From Lachnospiraceae bacterium (lineage in GTDB: Bacteria; Bacillota; Clostridia; Lachnospirales; Lachnospiraceae), in assembly GCA_017551165.1 (NCBI GenBank), contig JAFZMO010000030.1:1-48555 (forward strand): DNA of 48,555 nt, in the 5' to 3' direction. Made by a program: the position numbers and the translations under genes. Below, in pieces: positions 8,175 through 18,375 of this stretch. Each line of letters begins with the position of its first letter. The stretch's first letter is position 1. Under the pieces are notes generated by a model, which searched no databases, was not told the origin of the DNA, and saw nothing but the letters and a program-made list of their open reading frames with translations.

Positions 8175-9101
8175 TCAGACCGCCTTCCGCAGCGTCGTCA
8201 GATAGTCCGAAAGCGAAGCCACGTCGCCGACCGAATACACGCGCGCCTCGGGAAGCGTCTTGTGCACAAGCCCCGCGAGCGTCTTGCCCGGACCGCATTC
8301 GATGAACTCCTCAACGCCGTCCGCCGCCATCGCGCGGATCGTATCCTCCCACAGCACGCTGTTCGCGACCTGCGCCGTGATCAGCGAGATCTGCCCTTTG
8401 GCGTCTCCCGGATACGGCTGTGCCGTTCGGTTTGCGTACAGAGGAACTGCGGGCGCATGAAGCGTCATTGTCGCGAGCTCCCCGCGAAGAGTCTCCGATG
8501 CCTCACTCATGTACGGTGTGTGAAATGCTCCTCCTACGGCAAGCGGGATAAACCGAACTCCCTTTGCCGACAGCAGCTCTTTCATCGCATCGATCTTCCC
8601 GATCTCCCCGGCGACCACGATCTGTCCCGGGCAGTTGTAATTGACGGCATACACACCGCACTCTGCGCACATGCTCTCCACCGCGCTTCGCTCCGCGCGG
8701 AGCACCGCGAGCATGGCTCCCGGAGTCTTCTCCGCCGCTCGTTGCATGCTTTCTCCGCGGGCGCACACGAGCCGGAACGCATCCCCCGCATCCAGAACGT
8801 TCGCCTCCGCAAGCGCGGCGATCTCACCGAGTGAGAAACCGGCGACCGCATCCGGCACAATGCCGTGTGCGCGCAGCGCGATCGCTGCCGCCAGATCCGC
8901 CAGAAACAGGCACGGCTGCGTGTTGTCCGTCTGTTTCAATTCCTCCGCGCTTCCGTCAAACATCATGGCGAGCGTTCCCGGACGCTGCGCCTCGGCCCGG
9001 TCAAAGAGCGCCCGCACATTGTCCTCCGCTGTATACAGATCCTGTGCCATACCGGGAAACTGACTTCCCTGGCCGGCCATGAGAAATGCTCTCTTTCCCA
9101 C
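8175..9101 (-). CDS. fabD: Malonyl-CoA:ACP transacylase
   Basis: 308 aa. It loads malonyl groups onto ACP. The active-site serine is residue 90 in VAGFSLGEIAAL, the oxyanion glutamine lies in GQGSQFPGMA, and the catalytic histidine is in GAFHTPYM. The start codon is GTG with AGGAGG six bases upstream; this ribosome site overlaps the fabK stop codon, which suggests coupled translation. Confidence 0.95.
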   Translation of the reverse strand: MGKRAFLMAGQGSQFPGMAQDLYTAEDNVRALFDRAEAQRPGTLAMMFDGSAEELKQTDNTQPCLFLADLAAAIALRAHGIVPDAVAGFSLGEIAALAEANVLDAGDAFRLVCARGESMQRAAEKTPGAMLAVLRAERSAVESMCAECGVYAVNYNCPGQIVVAGEIGKIDAMKELLSAKGVRFIPLAVGGAFHTPYMSEASETLRGELATMTLHAPAVPLYANRTAQPYPGDAKGQISLITAQVANSVLWEDTIRAMAADGVEEFIECGPGKTLAGLVHKTLPEARVYSVGDVASLSDYLTTLRKAV

Positions 9102-9111
9102 GTCACACCTC

Positions 9112-10062
9112 CTATGCGCGAGCCTTCAGGACACGCAATGCATCCTCACAGATCCCGTGTACGATCTCCTCACAGGTTCCCTCGCTCTTCACGAGTCCCG
9201 CGATCTGGCCGCACATACAAGAGCCGTTCTTAACATCGCCCTCGACAGCCGCTCTGCGGAGAGCACCGGCTCCCATCGCCTCAAGCTGATCCTGCGTCGT
9301 CGCAGGGTCATTTTCCAGGCGCTGGAACTCGCGCGTCATCGCATTTTTCAAAGCGCGGACCGGATGGCCGAGCGTGCGTCCCGTGACGATCGTGTCATGG
9401 TCCTTCGCGGCCAGCACCTTCGCCTTGTAGTTCTCGTGTACGTTGCACTCCGCGGCAGTCAGGAATCTCGTTCCCATCTGCACCGCGCACGCGCCGAGCA
9501 TGAACGAGGCTGCCATACCTCGCCCGTCCGCGATACCGCCCGCAGCGATCACGGGAATGCTCACCGCGTCGACCACCTGCGGCACGAGCGCCATCGTCGT
9601 TGTCTCTCCGACGTGTCCGCCGGACTCACAGCCTTCTGCGACAACCGCGGTCGCTCCCATGCGCTCCGCCATCACCGCGAGCGCCACGCTCGCAACGACG
9701 CAGATCACCTTCACGCCGGCTGCATTCAACTTCTCCATGTATTTTGCGGGGTTGCCGGCGCCGGTCGTGACAATCTTCACGCCCTCCTCGCAGACAACCT
9801 CGACGGCCTCCTCAATGTACGGGCTCATGAGCATCAGATTCACGCCGAACGGACGGTCCGTCAGCTCCTTTGCGCGCCTGATCTGCACGCGGAGCTGCTC
9901 ACCGTTCGAGTTCATCGCCGCGATCAGCCCGAGGCCGCCGGCGTTCGAGACCGCCGCCGCCAGCTGTGCGTCGGCGATCCACGCCATGCCTCCCTGCAAC
10001 ACCGGATAGTCGATGCCGAGGGCCCGACACACCGGATTGTTTCTCCACACATTTTCCGTCAT
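9112..10062 (-). CDS. fabK: FMN-dependent enoyl-ACP reductase II
   Basis: 316 aa TIM-barrel flavoprotein of the 2-nitropropane-dioxygenase-like family that reduces enoyl-ACP. YPVLQGGMAWIADAQLAAAV is followed by the NAGGLGLI stretch; VVAEGCESGGHVGE and PVIAAGGIADGRGMAA form the FMN phosphate site. No fabI or fabL is present, so FabK is probably the enoyl reductase of this operon. This form is insensitive to triclosan as a family property. GGAGG precedes the ATG. Confidence 0.94.
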   Translation of the reverse strand: MTENVWRNNPVCRALGIDYPVLQGGMAWIADAQLAAAVSNAGGLGLIAAMNSNGEQLRVQIRRAKELTDRPFGVNLMLMSPYIEEAVEVVCEEGVKIVTTGAGNPAKYMEKLNAAGVKVICVVASVALAVMAERMGATAVVAEGCESGGHVGETTTMALVPQVVDAVSIPVIAAGGIADGRGMAASFMLGACAVQMGTRFLTAAECNVHENYKAKVLAAKDHDTIVTGRTLGHPVRALKNAMTREFQRLENDPATTQDQLEAMGAGALRRAAVEGDVKNGSCMCGQIAGLVKSEGTCEEIVHGICEDALRVLKARA

Positions 10063-10088
10063 AGTATCCTCCGTAAACCGGCAGCGAC

Positions 10089-10313
10089 TTACTGCTGTTC
10101 CGAGATGACCTCCGCAAGCTTGCCGATCGTCGTGATCTCCTGCGTCAGTTCGATCTTGCAGTCAAACTCCTCCTGCATCTGCATGACAAGCTCCATGATG
10201 TCAAGGGAATCCAGGCCGATGTCCGTAAAACGGTCGTCCGCCGAGAGCTCCGACTCCTCCTTGCCGAGGTACTCCGCAATGATCCGAATGATTCCGTTGG
10301 TGATGTCCTTCAT
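10089..10313 (-). CDS. acpP: Acyl carrier protein
   Basis: 74 aa acidic protein. Ser36 in GLDSLDIMEL is the 4'-phosphopantetheine attachment site. It is the first gene of the operon; AAGGAGA precedes the ATG. In the leader an inverted repeat AACCGC/GCGGTT (10331-10348) could fold just ahead of the ribosome site. Confidence 0.95.
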   Translation of the reverse strand: MKDITNGIIRIIAEYLGKEESELSADDRFTDIGLDSLDIMELVMQMQEEFDCKIELTQEITTIGKLAEVISEQQ

Positions 10314-10346
10314 GGTATTCTCCTTTACTTAACCGCGAGTTTGCGG

Positions 10347-10374
10347 TTGAATTTTCCAAGTTCGCTGCTATAAT
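10347..10374 (+). promoter_or_regulatory. Promoter of the MerR-family regulator gene
   Basis: TTGAAT (10347-10352) and TATAAT (10369-10374) are separated by 16 bp. The -10 box shares bases with the -10 box of the opposing acpP promoter, and the predicted start (about 10381) falls at the edge of the GGGGGT/ACCCCC dyad. A protein on the dyad would therefore affect both directions, which suggests autoregulation. Confidence 0.6.
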
Positions 10375-10400
10375 AATCTTGGGGGTAACCCCCAGGTCAA
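10370..10400 (-). promoter_or_regulatory. MerR-type promoter and operator of the fatty-acid operon
   Basis: On the minus strand a -35 box TTGACC (10400-10395) and a -10 box TATTAT (10375-10370) are 19 bp apart. The spacer holds a 15-bp dyad, TGGGGGT-N-ACCCCCA (10380-10394). A 19-20 bp spacer filled by a dyad is the hallmark of promoters remodelled by MerR-family activators, and a MerR-family gene is divergently encoded next door. The predicted start is near 10363, giving a leader of about 50 bases for acpP. Boxes were read by eye. Confidence 0.7.
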
Positions 10401-10401
10401 G

Positions 10402-10428
10402 ACGATTTATCAAAATTTAATAAATCGT
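10402..10428. promoter_or_regulatory. AT-rich dyad in the divergent control region
   Basis: Perfect 9-base arms ACGATTTAT and ATAAATCGT are separated by nine bases and followed on the plus strand by TTTTTT. It lies upstream of the -35 of the fatty-acid operon and in the leader of the regulator gene. It may be a second operator or a weak leader terminator for the regulator transcript; the sequence does not decide. Confidence 0.4.
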
Positions 10429-10464
10429 TTTTTGACGCGATCTTTCGCATTCGGAGGTGTTTTC

Positions 10465-11325
10465 ATGAGCCGCAACAACACAGGATTTCACGCGTTATCC
10501 GAACCGAGATCCGAGTACACTCTCACGGTGGGCCAGTTCGCCAAGCTGTGCGGTACCACGCGCGACACGCTGCGTCATTACTATGAGCAAAATGTTCTCA
10601 CGCCGTGGCTCGACCCGTCGAACGGCTACCACTACTATGCGACCTCGCAGATCAGCTCGTTCTACTTCATCGCGACAATGCAGCAGTCCGGCTGCTCTCT
10701 CGCCGACATCCGCGACGTGATCCACAATCCCTCCAAGAGCGGCCTCGTGAACCTGATCAACGCGCGCATCCTCGAGATGCAGCGCGAGCTCTTCAGCATA
10801 ACCAAAAAAATAAGTGCCCTTCATCTGGGCACCTGGCTTTTGGAACAATTCGGCACGCACCGTCCCGGCACGCCGTTTCTCGCGGAGATCCCGGAGATGA
10901 GTTACCGCGAGACGCGCATCCGCAACAAGGATGCCTCGTACCATGCGGCGGACATCGCAAGCGACATCGGCGCGCACTTGAACAAGTCGACCGAGGAGGC
11001 GTATCTCACGTCCTTCCCCTCGGGTGTCACGATCGCCCATGAGGATTTTGTGCGGGGCAACTATGTCTACAACCGCGTCGTCACGCTCTCGCTGCTCCCC
11101 GCGGACGGCGTCGACACGCTCCCGCTCCCGGGGCGCCGCGCCATCCTGTGCTCGCACGACCACAACGAGCCCGACATCGAGCGCACGTACCGCCGGATTG
11201 CCCACTACACAAAAAGGAACAGGCTCAAGGCCTGTTCCGATCTGTTCTCCATCAGTCTCATCAACCTCTACGAGGTCGGGACGGATCATAAGTATTACAA
11301 ATATCTGCTGCTCTGTGTCGAGTGA
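10465..11325 (+). CDS. MerR-family transcriptional regulator, likely controller of the fatty-acid operon
   Basis: 286 aa. Residues 19-85 form a MerR winged helix: YTLTVGQFAKLCGTTRDTLR, HYYEQNVL, then SNGYHYYATSQ. A helical linker follows, then a C-terminal domain of about 150 residues that resembles a GyrI/BmrR-like effector domain in outline (ending HKYYKYLLLCVE). The start at 10465 is chosen for GGAGG seven bases upstream. It faces acpP across a shared promoter region and converges with atpC, stop to stop with a two-base gap. The usual Firmicute regulators FapR and FabT are not seen; control by a MerR protein is inferred from position and operator layout. The ligand is unknown. Confidence 0.85.
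   Translation: MSRNNTGFHALSEPRSEYTLTVGQFAKLCGTTRDTLRHYYEQNVLTPWLDPSNGYHYYATSQISSFYFIATMQQSGCSLADIRDVIHNPSKSGLVNLINARILEMQRELFSITKKISALHLGTWLLEQFGTHRPGTPFLAEIPEMSYRETRIRNKDASYHAADIASDIGAHLNKSTEEAYLTSFPSGVTIAHEDFVRGNYVYNRVVTLSLLPADGVDTLPLPGRRAILCSHDHNEPDIERTYRRIAHYTKRNRLKACSDLFSISLINLYEVGTDHKYYKYLLLCVE
10804..10832 (-). terminator. Antisense intrinsic terminator inside the regulator gene (distal)
   Basis: On the minus strand GTGCCC-AGATGAA-GGGCAC is followed by TTATTTTTTT. The plus strand here is regulator coding sequence. It would stop minus-strand transcripts coming from the ATP synthase operon about 500 bases after atpC and before they reach acpP. Confidence 0.6.
11211..11238 (-). terminator. 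Intrinsic terminator of the ATP synthase operon, inside the regulator gene
   Basis: On the minus strand GGAACAGGC-CTTGA-GCCTGTTCC (nine perfect pairs) is followed by TTTTTG. It lies about 90 bases past the atpC stop and within the last 40 codons of the convergent regulator gene. The hairpin is thus encoded by codons of the regulator. Confidence 0.8.
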
Positions 11326-11327
11326 CA

Positions 11328-11753
11328 TCAGATGTTGAAATCCTCCGAGTGGATCTTTCTCGCTCCGCTCAGTCTTGCCATTGCGCGCGCCATCGCGGCG
11401 TTGGAGATGTTGTACTCCACCATGCTCTGCTTGCGCTGCAATTCTTCCCTCGCCATGTCGAGCGCGACCTGCGCGCGGTGGGCGTCGATCTCGTCCGGTC
11501 TCTCTGCGGAGAATGCGAGCAGTGTCACTTCGTTGTCCGCCGTCTTGATCATCCCATCCGACACGATCACCGCCTGCGTCTTGCCCTCCGCATCGCGGAA
11601 GCGCACCTCACCCACGGCGACGGTCGTCGCCATCGGAGCATGGTTTGCCTGGATCTCCATCAATCCGTCGAATCCCGGGAAAATGATGGATTCGCACGGA
11701 CCGTCGAAGAAGACCCGGTCGCAGGTGATGATTTTCAGGTGAAATGTATTCAT
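11328..11753 (-). CDS. atpC: ATP synthase F1 subunit epsilon
   Basis: 141 aa, full length. N-terminal beta-sandwich (FHLKIITCDRVFFDGPCESI, then FPGFDGLMEIQANHAP) and C-terminal helical hairpin with the usual AQVALDMAREEL/MARAMARLSGA pattern. It connects the central stalk to the c-ring and can inhibit hydrolysis. It is the last gene of the operon and converges with the MerR-family gene. Confidence 0.94.
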   Translation of the reverse strand: MNTFHLKIITCDRVFFDGPCESIIFPGFDGLMEIQANHAPMATTVAVGEVRFRDAEGKTQAVIVSDGMIKTADNEVTLLAFSAERPDEIDAHRAQVALDMAREELQRKQSMVEYNISNAAMARAMARLSGARKIHSEDFNI

Positions 11754-11783
11754 TCGGCTTCCCCTAAATCACAAGCAATACTC

Positions 11784-14107
<2,324 letters not shown>

Positions 14108-14112
14108 TGTGT

Positions 14113-15846
14113 CTACTCCTGTCCGCGCTGCGCAAGCCATTTGGCGCCGGCGTCATCGATGTGCTCCAGCTGGGACTTGCGAAGCTTATCCCCCTCTGCG
14201 ATCTCCGTGAGGATCTCCGGGTAGTTAACCTTCATAAACTTCAGATAATCGTACTTGCACGCCGCCAGTTCGCGGACGCTTAAGTCCTCAAACAGCCTGC
14301 GGTTCGCGGCCTGCAGCAGGAGCACCTGCTCCGGCATTGAGAGCGCGTGTCCGAGCGGCTGCTTCAGCAGTTCCATCAGCGCACGGCCGTGTGCCAGCTG
14401 GCGCTTCGTGCTCTCATCGAGCTCCGAGGAGAACTGTGTGAACACTTCCATCTCGCGGTACTGTGCAAGGTCGATACGGACCGTGCCGGACGCCTGCTTC
14501 ATCACGGACGCCTGCGCGGCGCCGCCGACTCGGGATACCGACAGACCGACGTTGACGGCCGGCCGCTGGCCCTCGAAGAACAGCTCGCTCTCCAGGTAGA
14601 TCTGACCGTCGGTGATCGAGATCACGTTGGTCGGAATGTATGCGGATACATCGCCGTTCTGCGTCTCGATGATCGGCAGTGCGGTGATCGAACCGCCGCC
14701 GAGCTCGTCGCTTAGGCGGCTCGCTCTCTCGAGCAGTCTCGAGTGCAGGTAGAACACGTCGCCGGGATATGCCTCACGGCCGGGCGAGCGCTCCAACAGA
14801 AGCGAGATCGCACGGTACGAAACCGCGTGCTTCGAGAGGTCGTCGTACACGATGAGCACGTCCCGTCCGGAGTACATGAAATACTCCGCGAGCGCCGTGC
14901 CCGAGTACGGCGCGATATATTGTAACGGCGCGGGCTCGGATGCGGTCGATGTCACGATGACCGTGTAGTCCATCGCACCTGCCTCGCGCAGTCTGGTAAC
15001 CATTTTCGCGATCGTCGACGCCTTCTGACCGATGGCGACGTAGATGCAAACAACGTTCTTGCCCTTCTGGTTCAGGATCGTGTCGAGAGCGATCGACGTC
15101 TTGCCGGTCTGGCGGTCGCCGATGATCAACTCGCGCTGTCCGCGTCCGATCGGAAACATCGAGTCGATGGCGAGGATTCCGGTCTCCAGTGATGTCGTGA
15201 CCGGCTGGCGATCCATGATGCCGGGCGCCGGGTTCTCGAGCGGACGGAAGTCCGACGATACGATCTCCCCGAGACCGTCGAGCGGGTTGCCGAGCGCATC
15301 CACGATGCGGCCGATGAAGCTGTCGCCGACCGGCATACCTGCCATGCGGCCCGTCCTCGTGACCTGGCTTCCCTCAAAGATCTCGGTATCACGACCGAAC
15401 AGGATCACGCCGATCTCCTCGCGGCGAATGTCCATGACCATGCCCTTGACTCCGCAGGCAAATGTCACGATCTCGCCGTAGCAGGCGTGGTCGAGTCCCG
15501 TAACAACCGCAATGCCGTCGCCGACGAAGGACACGGTACCGTACTCCTTCTCACCGGCGGCAAGTTCAAATTCCTCAATACATTTCTTCAGATTGGCGAC
15601 CGTCTTCTTCGGGCGTCTTCCGTGGACCACGCCGAGCGCACCGCGCAGCTGTTCCACGCGGCCGTACATGCTCCAATCGTACACCTTGCTCTCGGTGCGC
15701 AGGATAAATCCGCTCACCAGCGAGGTTTCGATCTCCACGTCGAGCACGATGTCCGGATCGCCTTCCTCCTTCGCGAGGAACGCCTTCATGCGCGCAAGCT
15801 GAGCCTCCGACGGAGGCGTCACGCAATACAGTGTTGCATGCTTCAT
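14113..15846 (-). CDS. atpA: ATP synthase F1 subunit alpha carrying the C-terminal domain of subunit delta (fusion)
   Basis: 577 aa, some 70 longer than a normal alpha. Residues about 80-577 are a complete alpha: GDGIAVVTGL, Walker A GDRQTGKTSIAL, VAIGQKASTI, YDDLSKHAVSYR, PGREAYPGDVFYLHSRLLER. Residues 1-75 match the C-terminal half of subunit delta/OSCP: VTPPSEAQLARMKAFL, then IVLDVEIETSLVSGFILR and VYDWSMYGRVEQLRGAL, in the same order and spacing as E. coli AtpH. No separate atpH lies between atpF and atpA or elsewhere in the operon. The start is firm: GGAGGA lies six bases upstream and the ATG overlaps the atpF stop as ATGA. The N-terminal domain of delta is missing altogether. Confidence 0.95.
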   Translation of the reverse strand: MKHATLYCVTPPSEAQLARMKAFLAKEEGDPDIVLDVEIETSLVSGFILRTESKVYDWSMYGRVEQLRGALGVVHGRRPKKTVANLKKCIEEFELAAGEKEYGTVSFVGDGIAVVTGLDHACYGEIVTFACGVKGMVMDIRREEIGVILFGRDTEIFEGSQVTRTGRMAGMPVGDSFIGRIVDALGNPLDGLGEIVSSDFRPLENPAPGIMDRQPVTTSLETGILAIDSMFPIGRGQRELIIGDRQTGKTSIALDTILNQKGKNVVCIYVAIGQKASTIAKMVTRLREAGAMDYTVIVTSTASEPAPLQYIAPYSGTALAEYFMYSGRDVLIVYDDLSKHAVSYRAISLLLERSPGREAYPGDVFYLHSRLLERASRLSDELGGGSITALPIIETQNGDVSAYIPTNVISITDGQIYLESELFFEGQRPAVNVGLSVSRVGGAAQASVMKQASGTVRIDLAQYREMEVFTQFSSELDESTKRQLAHGRALMELLKQPLGHALSMPEQVLLLQAANRRLFEDLSVRELAACKYDYLKFMKVNYPEILTEIAEGDKLRKSQLEHIDDAGAKWLAQRGQE

Positions 15847-16319
15847 TTCTTGTCCTCCATCGTGTTCAGGAACGCGTCATACAGCTCCGACTCCTCAACG
15901 TTTCCGAGGATCTTCGTCGTCGCCGCTGCGATCATGTCACCGATCTCCTTGCCGGCCTCCGAGATGATGCGCTGCTTGCGCTTCTCACCCTCGGTGCTGG
16001 CTTCCTTCTTGATGATCTCCGCCTCGGAACGGGCCTCGACAAGCATCTTCTGATACTCGTCATCCGCCTGCTTGCGCGCCTCCGAAAGGATCTTCTCGCG
16101 CTCTGCTTCGGTCTTCGCAACCGCCTTGTCCAGATCGGCCTTGCGTTGCTCCGCCTCCGCCTTGCTCGCCGCAGCTTCCTTGGCCGCCGCATCGGCTTCC
16201 TCCTGCCGCTTGGCGATGATATTCCGCACCGGTTTGAAGAGGAATATCTTCATCGCGACAAAAAGAATCACCAGATTGATGACGGTGAAAAGAATGCTCC
16301 AAAAATCAATTTCCGGCAT
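15843..16319 (-). CDS. atpF: ATP synthase F0 subunit b
   Basis: 158 aa. One N-terminal membrane helix (FWSILFTVINLVILFVAMKI) is followed by a long Ala/Glu/Lys-rich coiled coil to the C-terminus. It forms the peripheral stalk, whose C-terminal end normally docks onto subunit delta. Length is normal; the b gene has not absorbed delta. GGAGGA precedes the ATG. Confidence 0.96.
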   Translation of the reverse strand: MPEIDFWSILFTVINLVILFVAMKIFLFKPVRNIIAKRQEEADAAAKEAAASKAEAEQRKADLDKAVAKTEAEREKILSEARKQADDEYQKMLVEARSEAEIIKKEASTEGEKRKQRIISEAGKEIGDMIAAATTKILGNVEESELYDAFLNTMEDKK

Positions 16320-16346
16320 ACTGGTTCTCCTCCGTACTGCACGCCA

Positions 16347-16678
<332 letters not shown>

Positions 16679-16686
16679 TTCCCCCG

Positions 16687-17379
16687 CTACTCCACTGCTT
16701 CCGTGATATACAGGCCCGTCAGGAAGACGAACACATACGCCTGCAGCAGGCCGTCGAAAAAGTCGAAATACAGGCTGAATACCATCGGGATTCCGATCGG
16801 CACCAGGATCTCCAAAAGCGCCATGATGACAAATGCACCCATGACGTTACCGAAGAGTCGCATACACAGCGACAGCGGCTTCGTGACAAGCTCCAGCAGG
16901 TTGATCGGAAGCACGACCGGCATCGGCTCGATGAACTTGTGCAGATGCTTCTTGAGTCCCAGGAAATAGATGCCTGCCGCCTCCACGAGCACGATGCTCA
17001 TCACGGCGAGCGCGATCGTCACGCTCAGGTCCTTCGTCGGTGACTTCAATCCGAAAATTCCGACGATGTTCGCAAAACCGATGTACAACAGCACGGTCGT
17101 CAAATACTCTCCGAACGCCTTCGCGTGTCCGCCGACCATGCCCCCGACGATGCCGTCGAGCTTGGTCACCATCCACTCGAGAAATGCCTGTCGCTTGCTG
17201 ATGTTGTTCGTGCGAAGCCCTCGCGTCATCACGATCGCGAGTACGATGAACACTGCCATGATGATCCACGTCACAACGACGGATTCCTTCACGGGAATTC
17301 CGCCGAAGAGCGGGATTGTGAAGACTTCCTTCACTTCCAGTTTTTCCATCAATTCTTCCGTCATGGCGTCAGCATCCAC
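16687..17379 (-). CDS. atpB: ATP synthase F0 subunit a
   Basis: 230 aa multi-helix membrane protein forming the proton path at the rotor. The essential arginine is in PLSLCMRLFGNVMGAFVI; the last helices read LLQAYVFVFLTGLYITEAVE. It is the first gene of the operon. No atpI precedes it. Start at 17379 with AAGGGGG just upstream; an ATG five codons in is an alternative. Confidence 0.95.
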   Translation of the reverse strand: MDADAMTEELMEKLEVKEVFTIPLFGGIPVKESVVVTWIIMAVFIVLAIVMTRGLRTNNISKRQAFLEWMVTKLDGIVGGMVGGHAKAFGEYLTTVLLYIGFANIVGIFGLKSPTKDLSVTIALAVMSIVLVEAAGIYFLGLKKHLHKFIEPMPVVLPINLLELVTKPLSLCMRLFGNVMGAFVIMALLEILVPIGIPMVFSLYFDFFDGLLQAYVFVFLTGLYITEAVE

Positions 17380-17455
17380 CCCCTTTCGCCTGCTGTTTCG
17401 TGTGTTTCGGCGGTCCCGGTTTCGACCGCCCGGCAGTTCGTAAGTATCATTTTAT

Positions 17456-17484
17456 ATCATACCGCAAACGGCCGTGAATATCAA
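17456..17484 (-). promoter_or_regulatory. Promoter of the ATP synthase operon
   Basis: On the minus strand TTGATA (17484-17479), a 17-bp spacer and TATGAT (17461-17456). The leader of about 70 bases contains a hairpin with perfect 7-base arms GGCGGTC/GACCGCC (17409-17430) and no U-tract after it. Confidence 0.65.
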
Positions 17485-17540
17485 GAATACAAGGCAATCT
17501 TTTTCAATGTAACACAATAAAGCAGGAGCCGCCGAAGACT

Positions 17541-17570
17541 TAAAAAAAGAAGCCCCTGTGAGAGCTTCTT
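17541..17570 (-). terminator. Terminator of the RNase P RNA gene
   Basis: On the minus strand GAAGCTCT-CACA-GGGGCTTC is followed by TTTTTTT, directly after the 3' strand of helix P1. Confidence 0.85.
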
Positions 17571-17925
17571 AAGATCGGCAACACTGTAAGCCGGGTTCTG
17601 TCTTGGGTGATCATCTGTCTTGACTGCGCGTCACCGCGCAGCTCCTCCGCGCCCTTCCGAACGCGGAACGCAACCTACCCGGAAGCACGACGGGCCGCCG
17701 TATCGCTTCCTGTCTGGTCTTGCTATGAGTGGGGTTTACACAGCCCTTCCCGTTACCGGCAAGGCGGTAGTCTCTTACACTGCCATTCCACCCTTACCTC
17801 CGAAGAGGCGGTTTCTTTTCTGTTGCACTTTCCTTGGAGTTACCTCCACCGGACGTTATCCGGCACCCTGCCCTGTATAGCCCGGACTTTCCTCGCCGTG
17901 AAGCGCGATCACCCGTGTTACCGAT
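17571..17925 (-). ncRNA. rnpB: RNase P RNA (bacterial M1 RNA)
   Basis: Catalytic RNA that trims the 5' leader of pre-tRNAs. On the minus strand the conserved core GAGGAAAGTCCGGGCT is near the 5' end and ACAGAACCCGGCTTAC near the 3' end. Helix P1 is formed by ATCGGTAACAC at the start and GTGTTGCCGAT at the end. The stretch GGGTGGAATGGCAGTGTAAG and AGACCAGACAGGAAGC also fit the usual architecture. Length about 355 bases. Several open frames overlap it but none is a gene. Confidence 0.95.
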
Positions 17926-17930
17926 GGCTG

Positions 17931-17959
17931 ATTGTAGCACATTTTCCGCGAGAAGACAA
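17931..17959 (-). promoter_or_regulatory. Promoter of the RNase P RNA gene
   Basis: On the minus strand TTGTCT (17959-17954), a 17-bp spacer and TACAAT (17936-17931). The predicted start coincides with the 5' strand of helix P1. Confidence 0.8.
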
Positions 17960-17969
17960 GTCCCCGCTC

Positions 17970-18356
17970 TCACCGCAGGGAAACGAACCACAGAAGTCCC
18001 AGGTTGAAAAGCTCCCCGAGCCCGAAGGAAACTGCGTTGAAGTAAAATGCGAACAACAGCGGATGCTTCATCTCCGGCTCCTTGATCCACCGCTTGAACA
18101 TGGCACCCTCGACGAAGACGACCGCGATCTCCAGCAGGCCGAGCACAACGCGCCAGGTCCATCCGTCGTCATTGCAGTACCGCACCGCCCACACGATCGT
18201 CACGAGGATCGGGTTGGTGATGCAGTTCACAAGCGCCACGATGCGCAGATGCTCCAAGCTGCGCAGCTTCGCCATCCACGCCAGCGTCAGCTCGAAGAAA
18301 AGCGTCAGCACAAGCGAGGCGACCATACAAATGATCAGTTCCCGAGCCTCTGTCAT
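17970..18356 (-). CDS. Small membrane protein of unknown function
   Basis: 128 aa with about four hydrophobic segments (residues roughly 7-27, 38-60, 69-84, 98-125). I do not recognise a family. The chain has charged loops (KRWIKEPEMKHP) and ends in a short basic tail. The ATG at 18356 has GAGGG about nine bases upstream. It follows the next membrane protein gene by 19 bases, so the two are probably one transcript, ending just before the RNase P promoter. Confidence 0.75.
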   Translation of the reverse strand: MTEARELIICMVASLVLTLFFELTLAWMAKLRSLEHLRIVALVNCITNPILVTIVWAVRYCNDDGWTWRVVLGLLEIAVVFVEGAMFKRWIKEPEMKHPLLFAFYFNAVSFGLGELFNLGLLWFVSLR

Positions 18357-18375
18357 CCTCTCACACCCTCGCTCA

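Noticed and set aside
14113..16319. A frameshifted or lost atpH between atpF and atpA as an assembly error
   Set aside because: Both genes have good ribosome sites, b has normal length, the genes overlap by ATGA, and the delta-like part is in frame with alpha without any stop.
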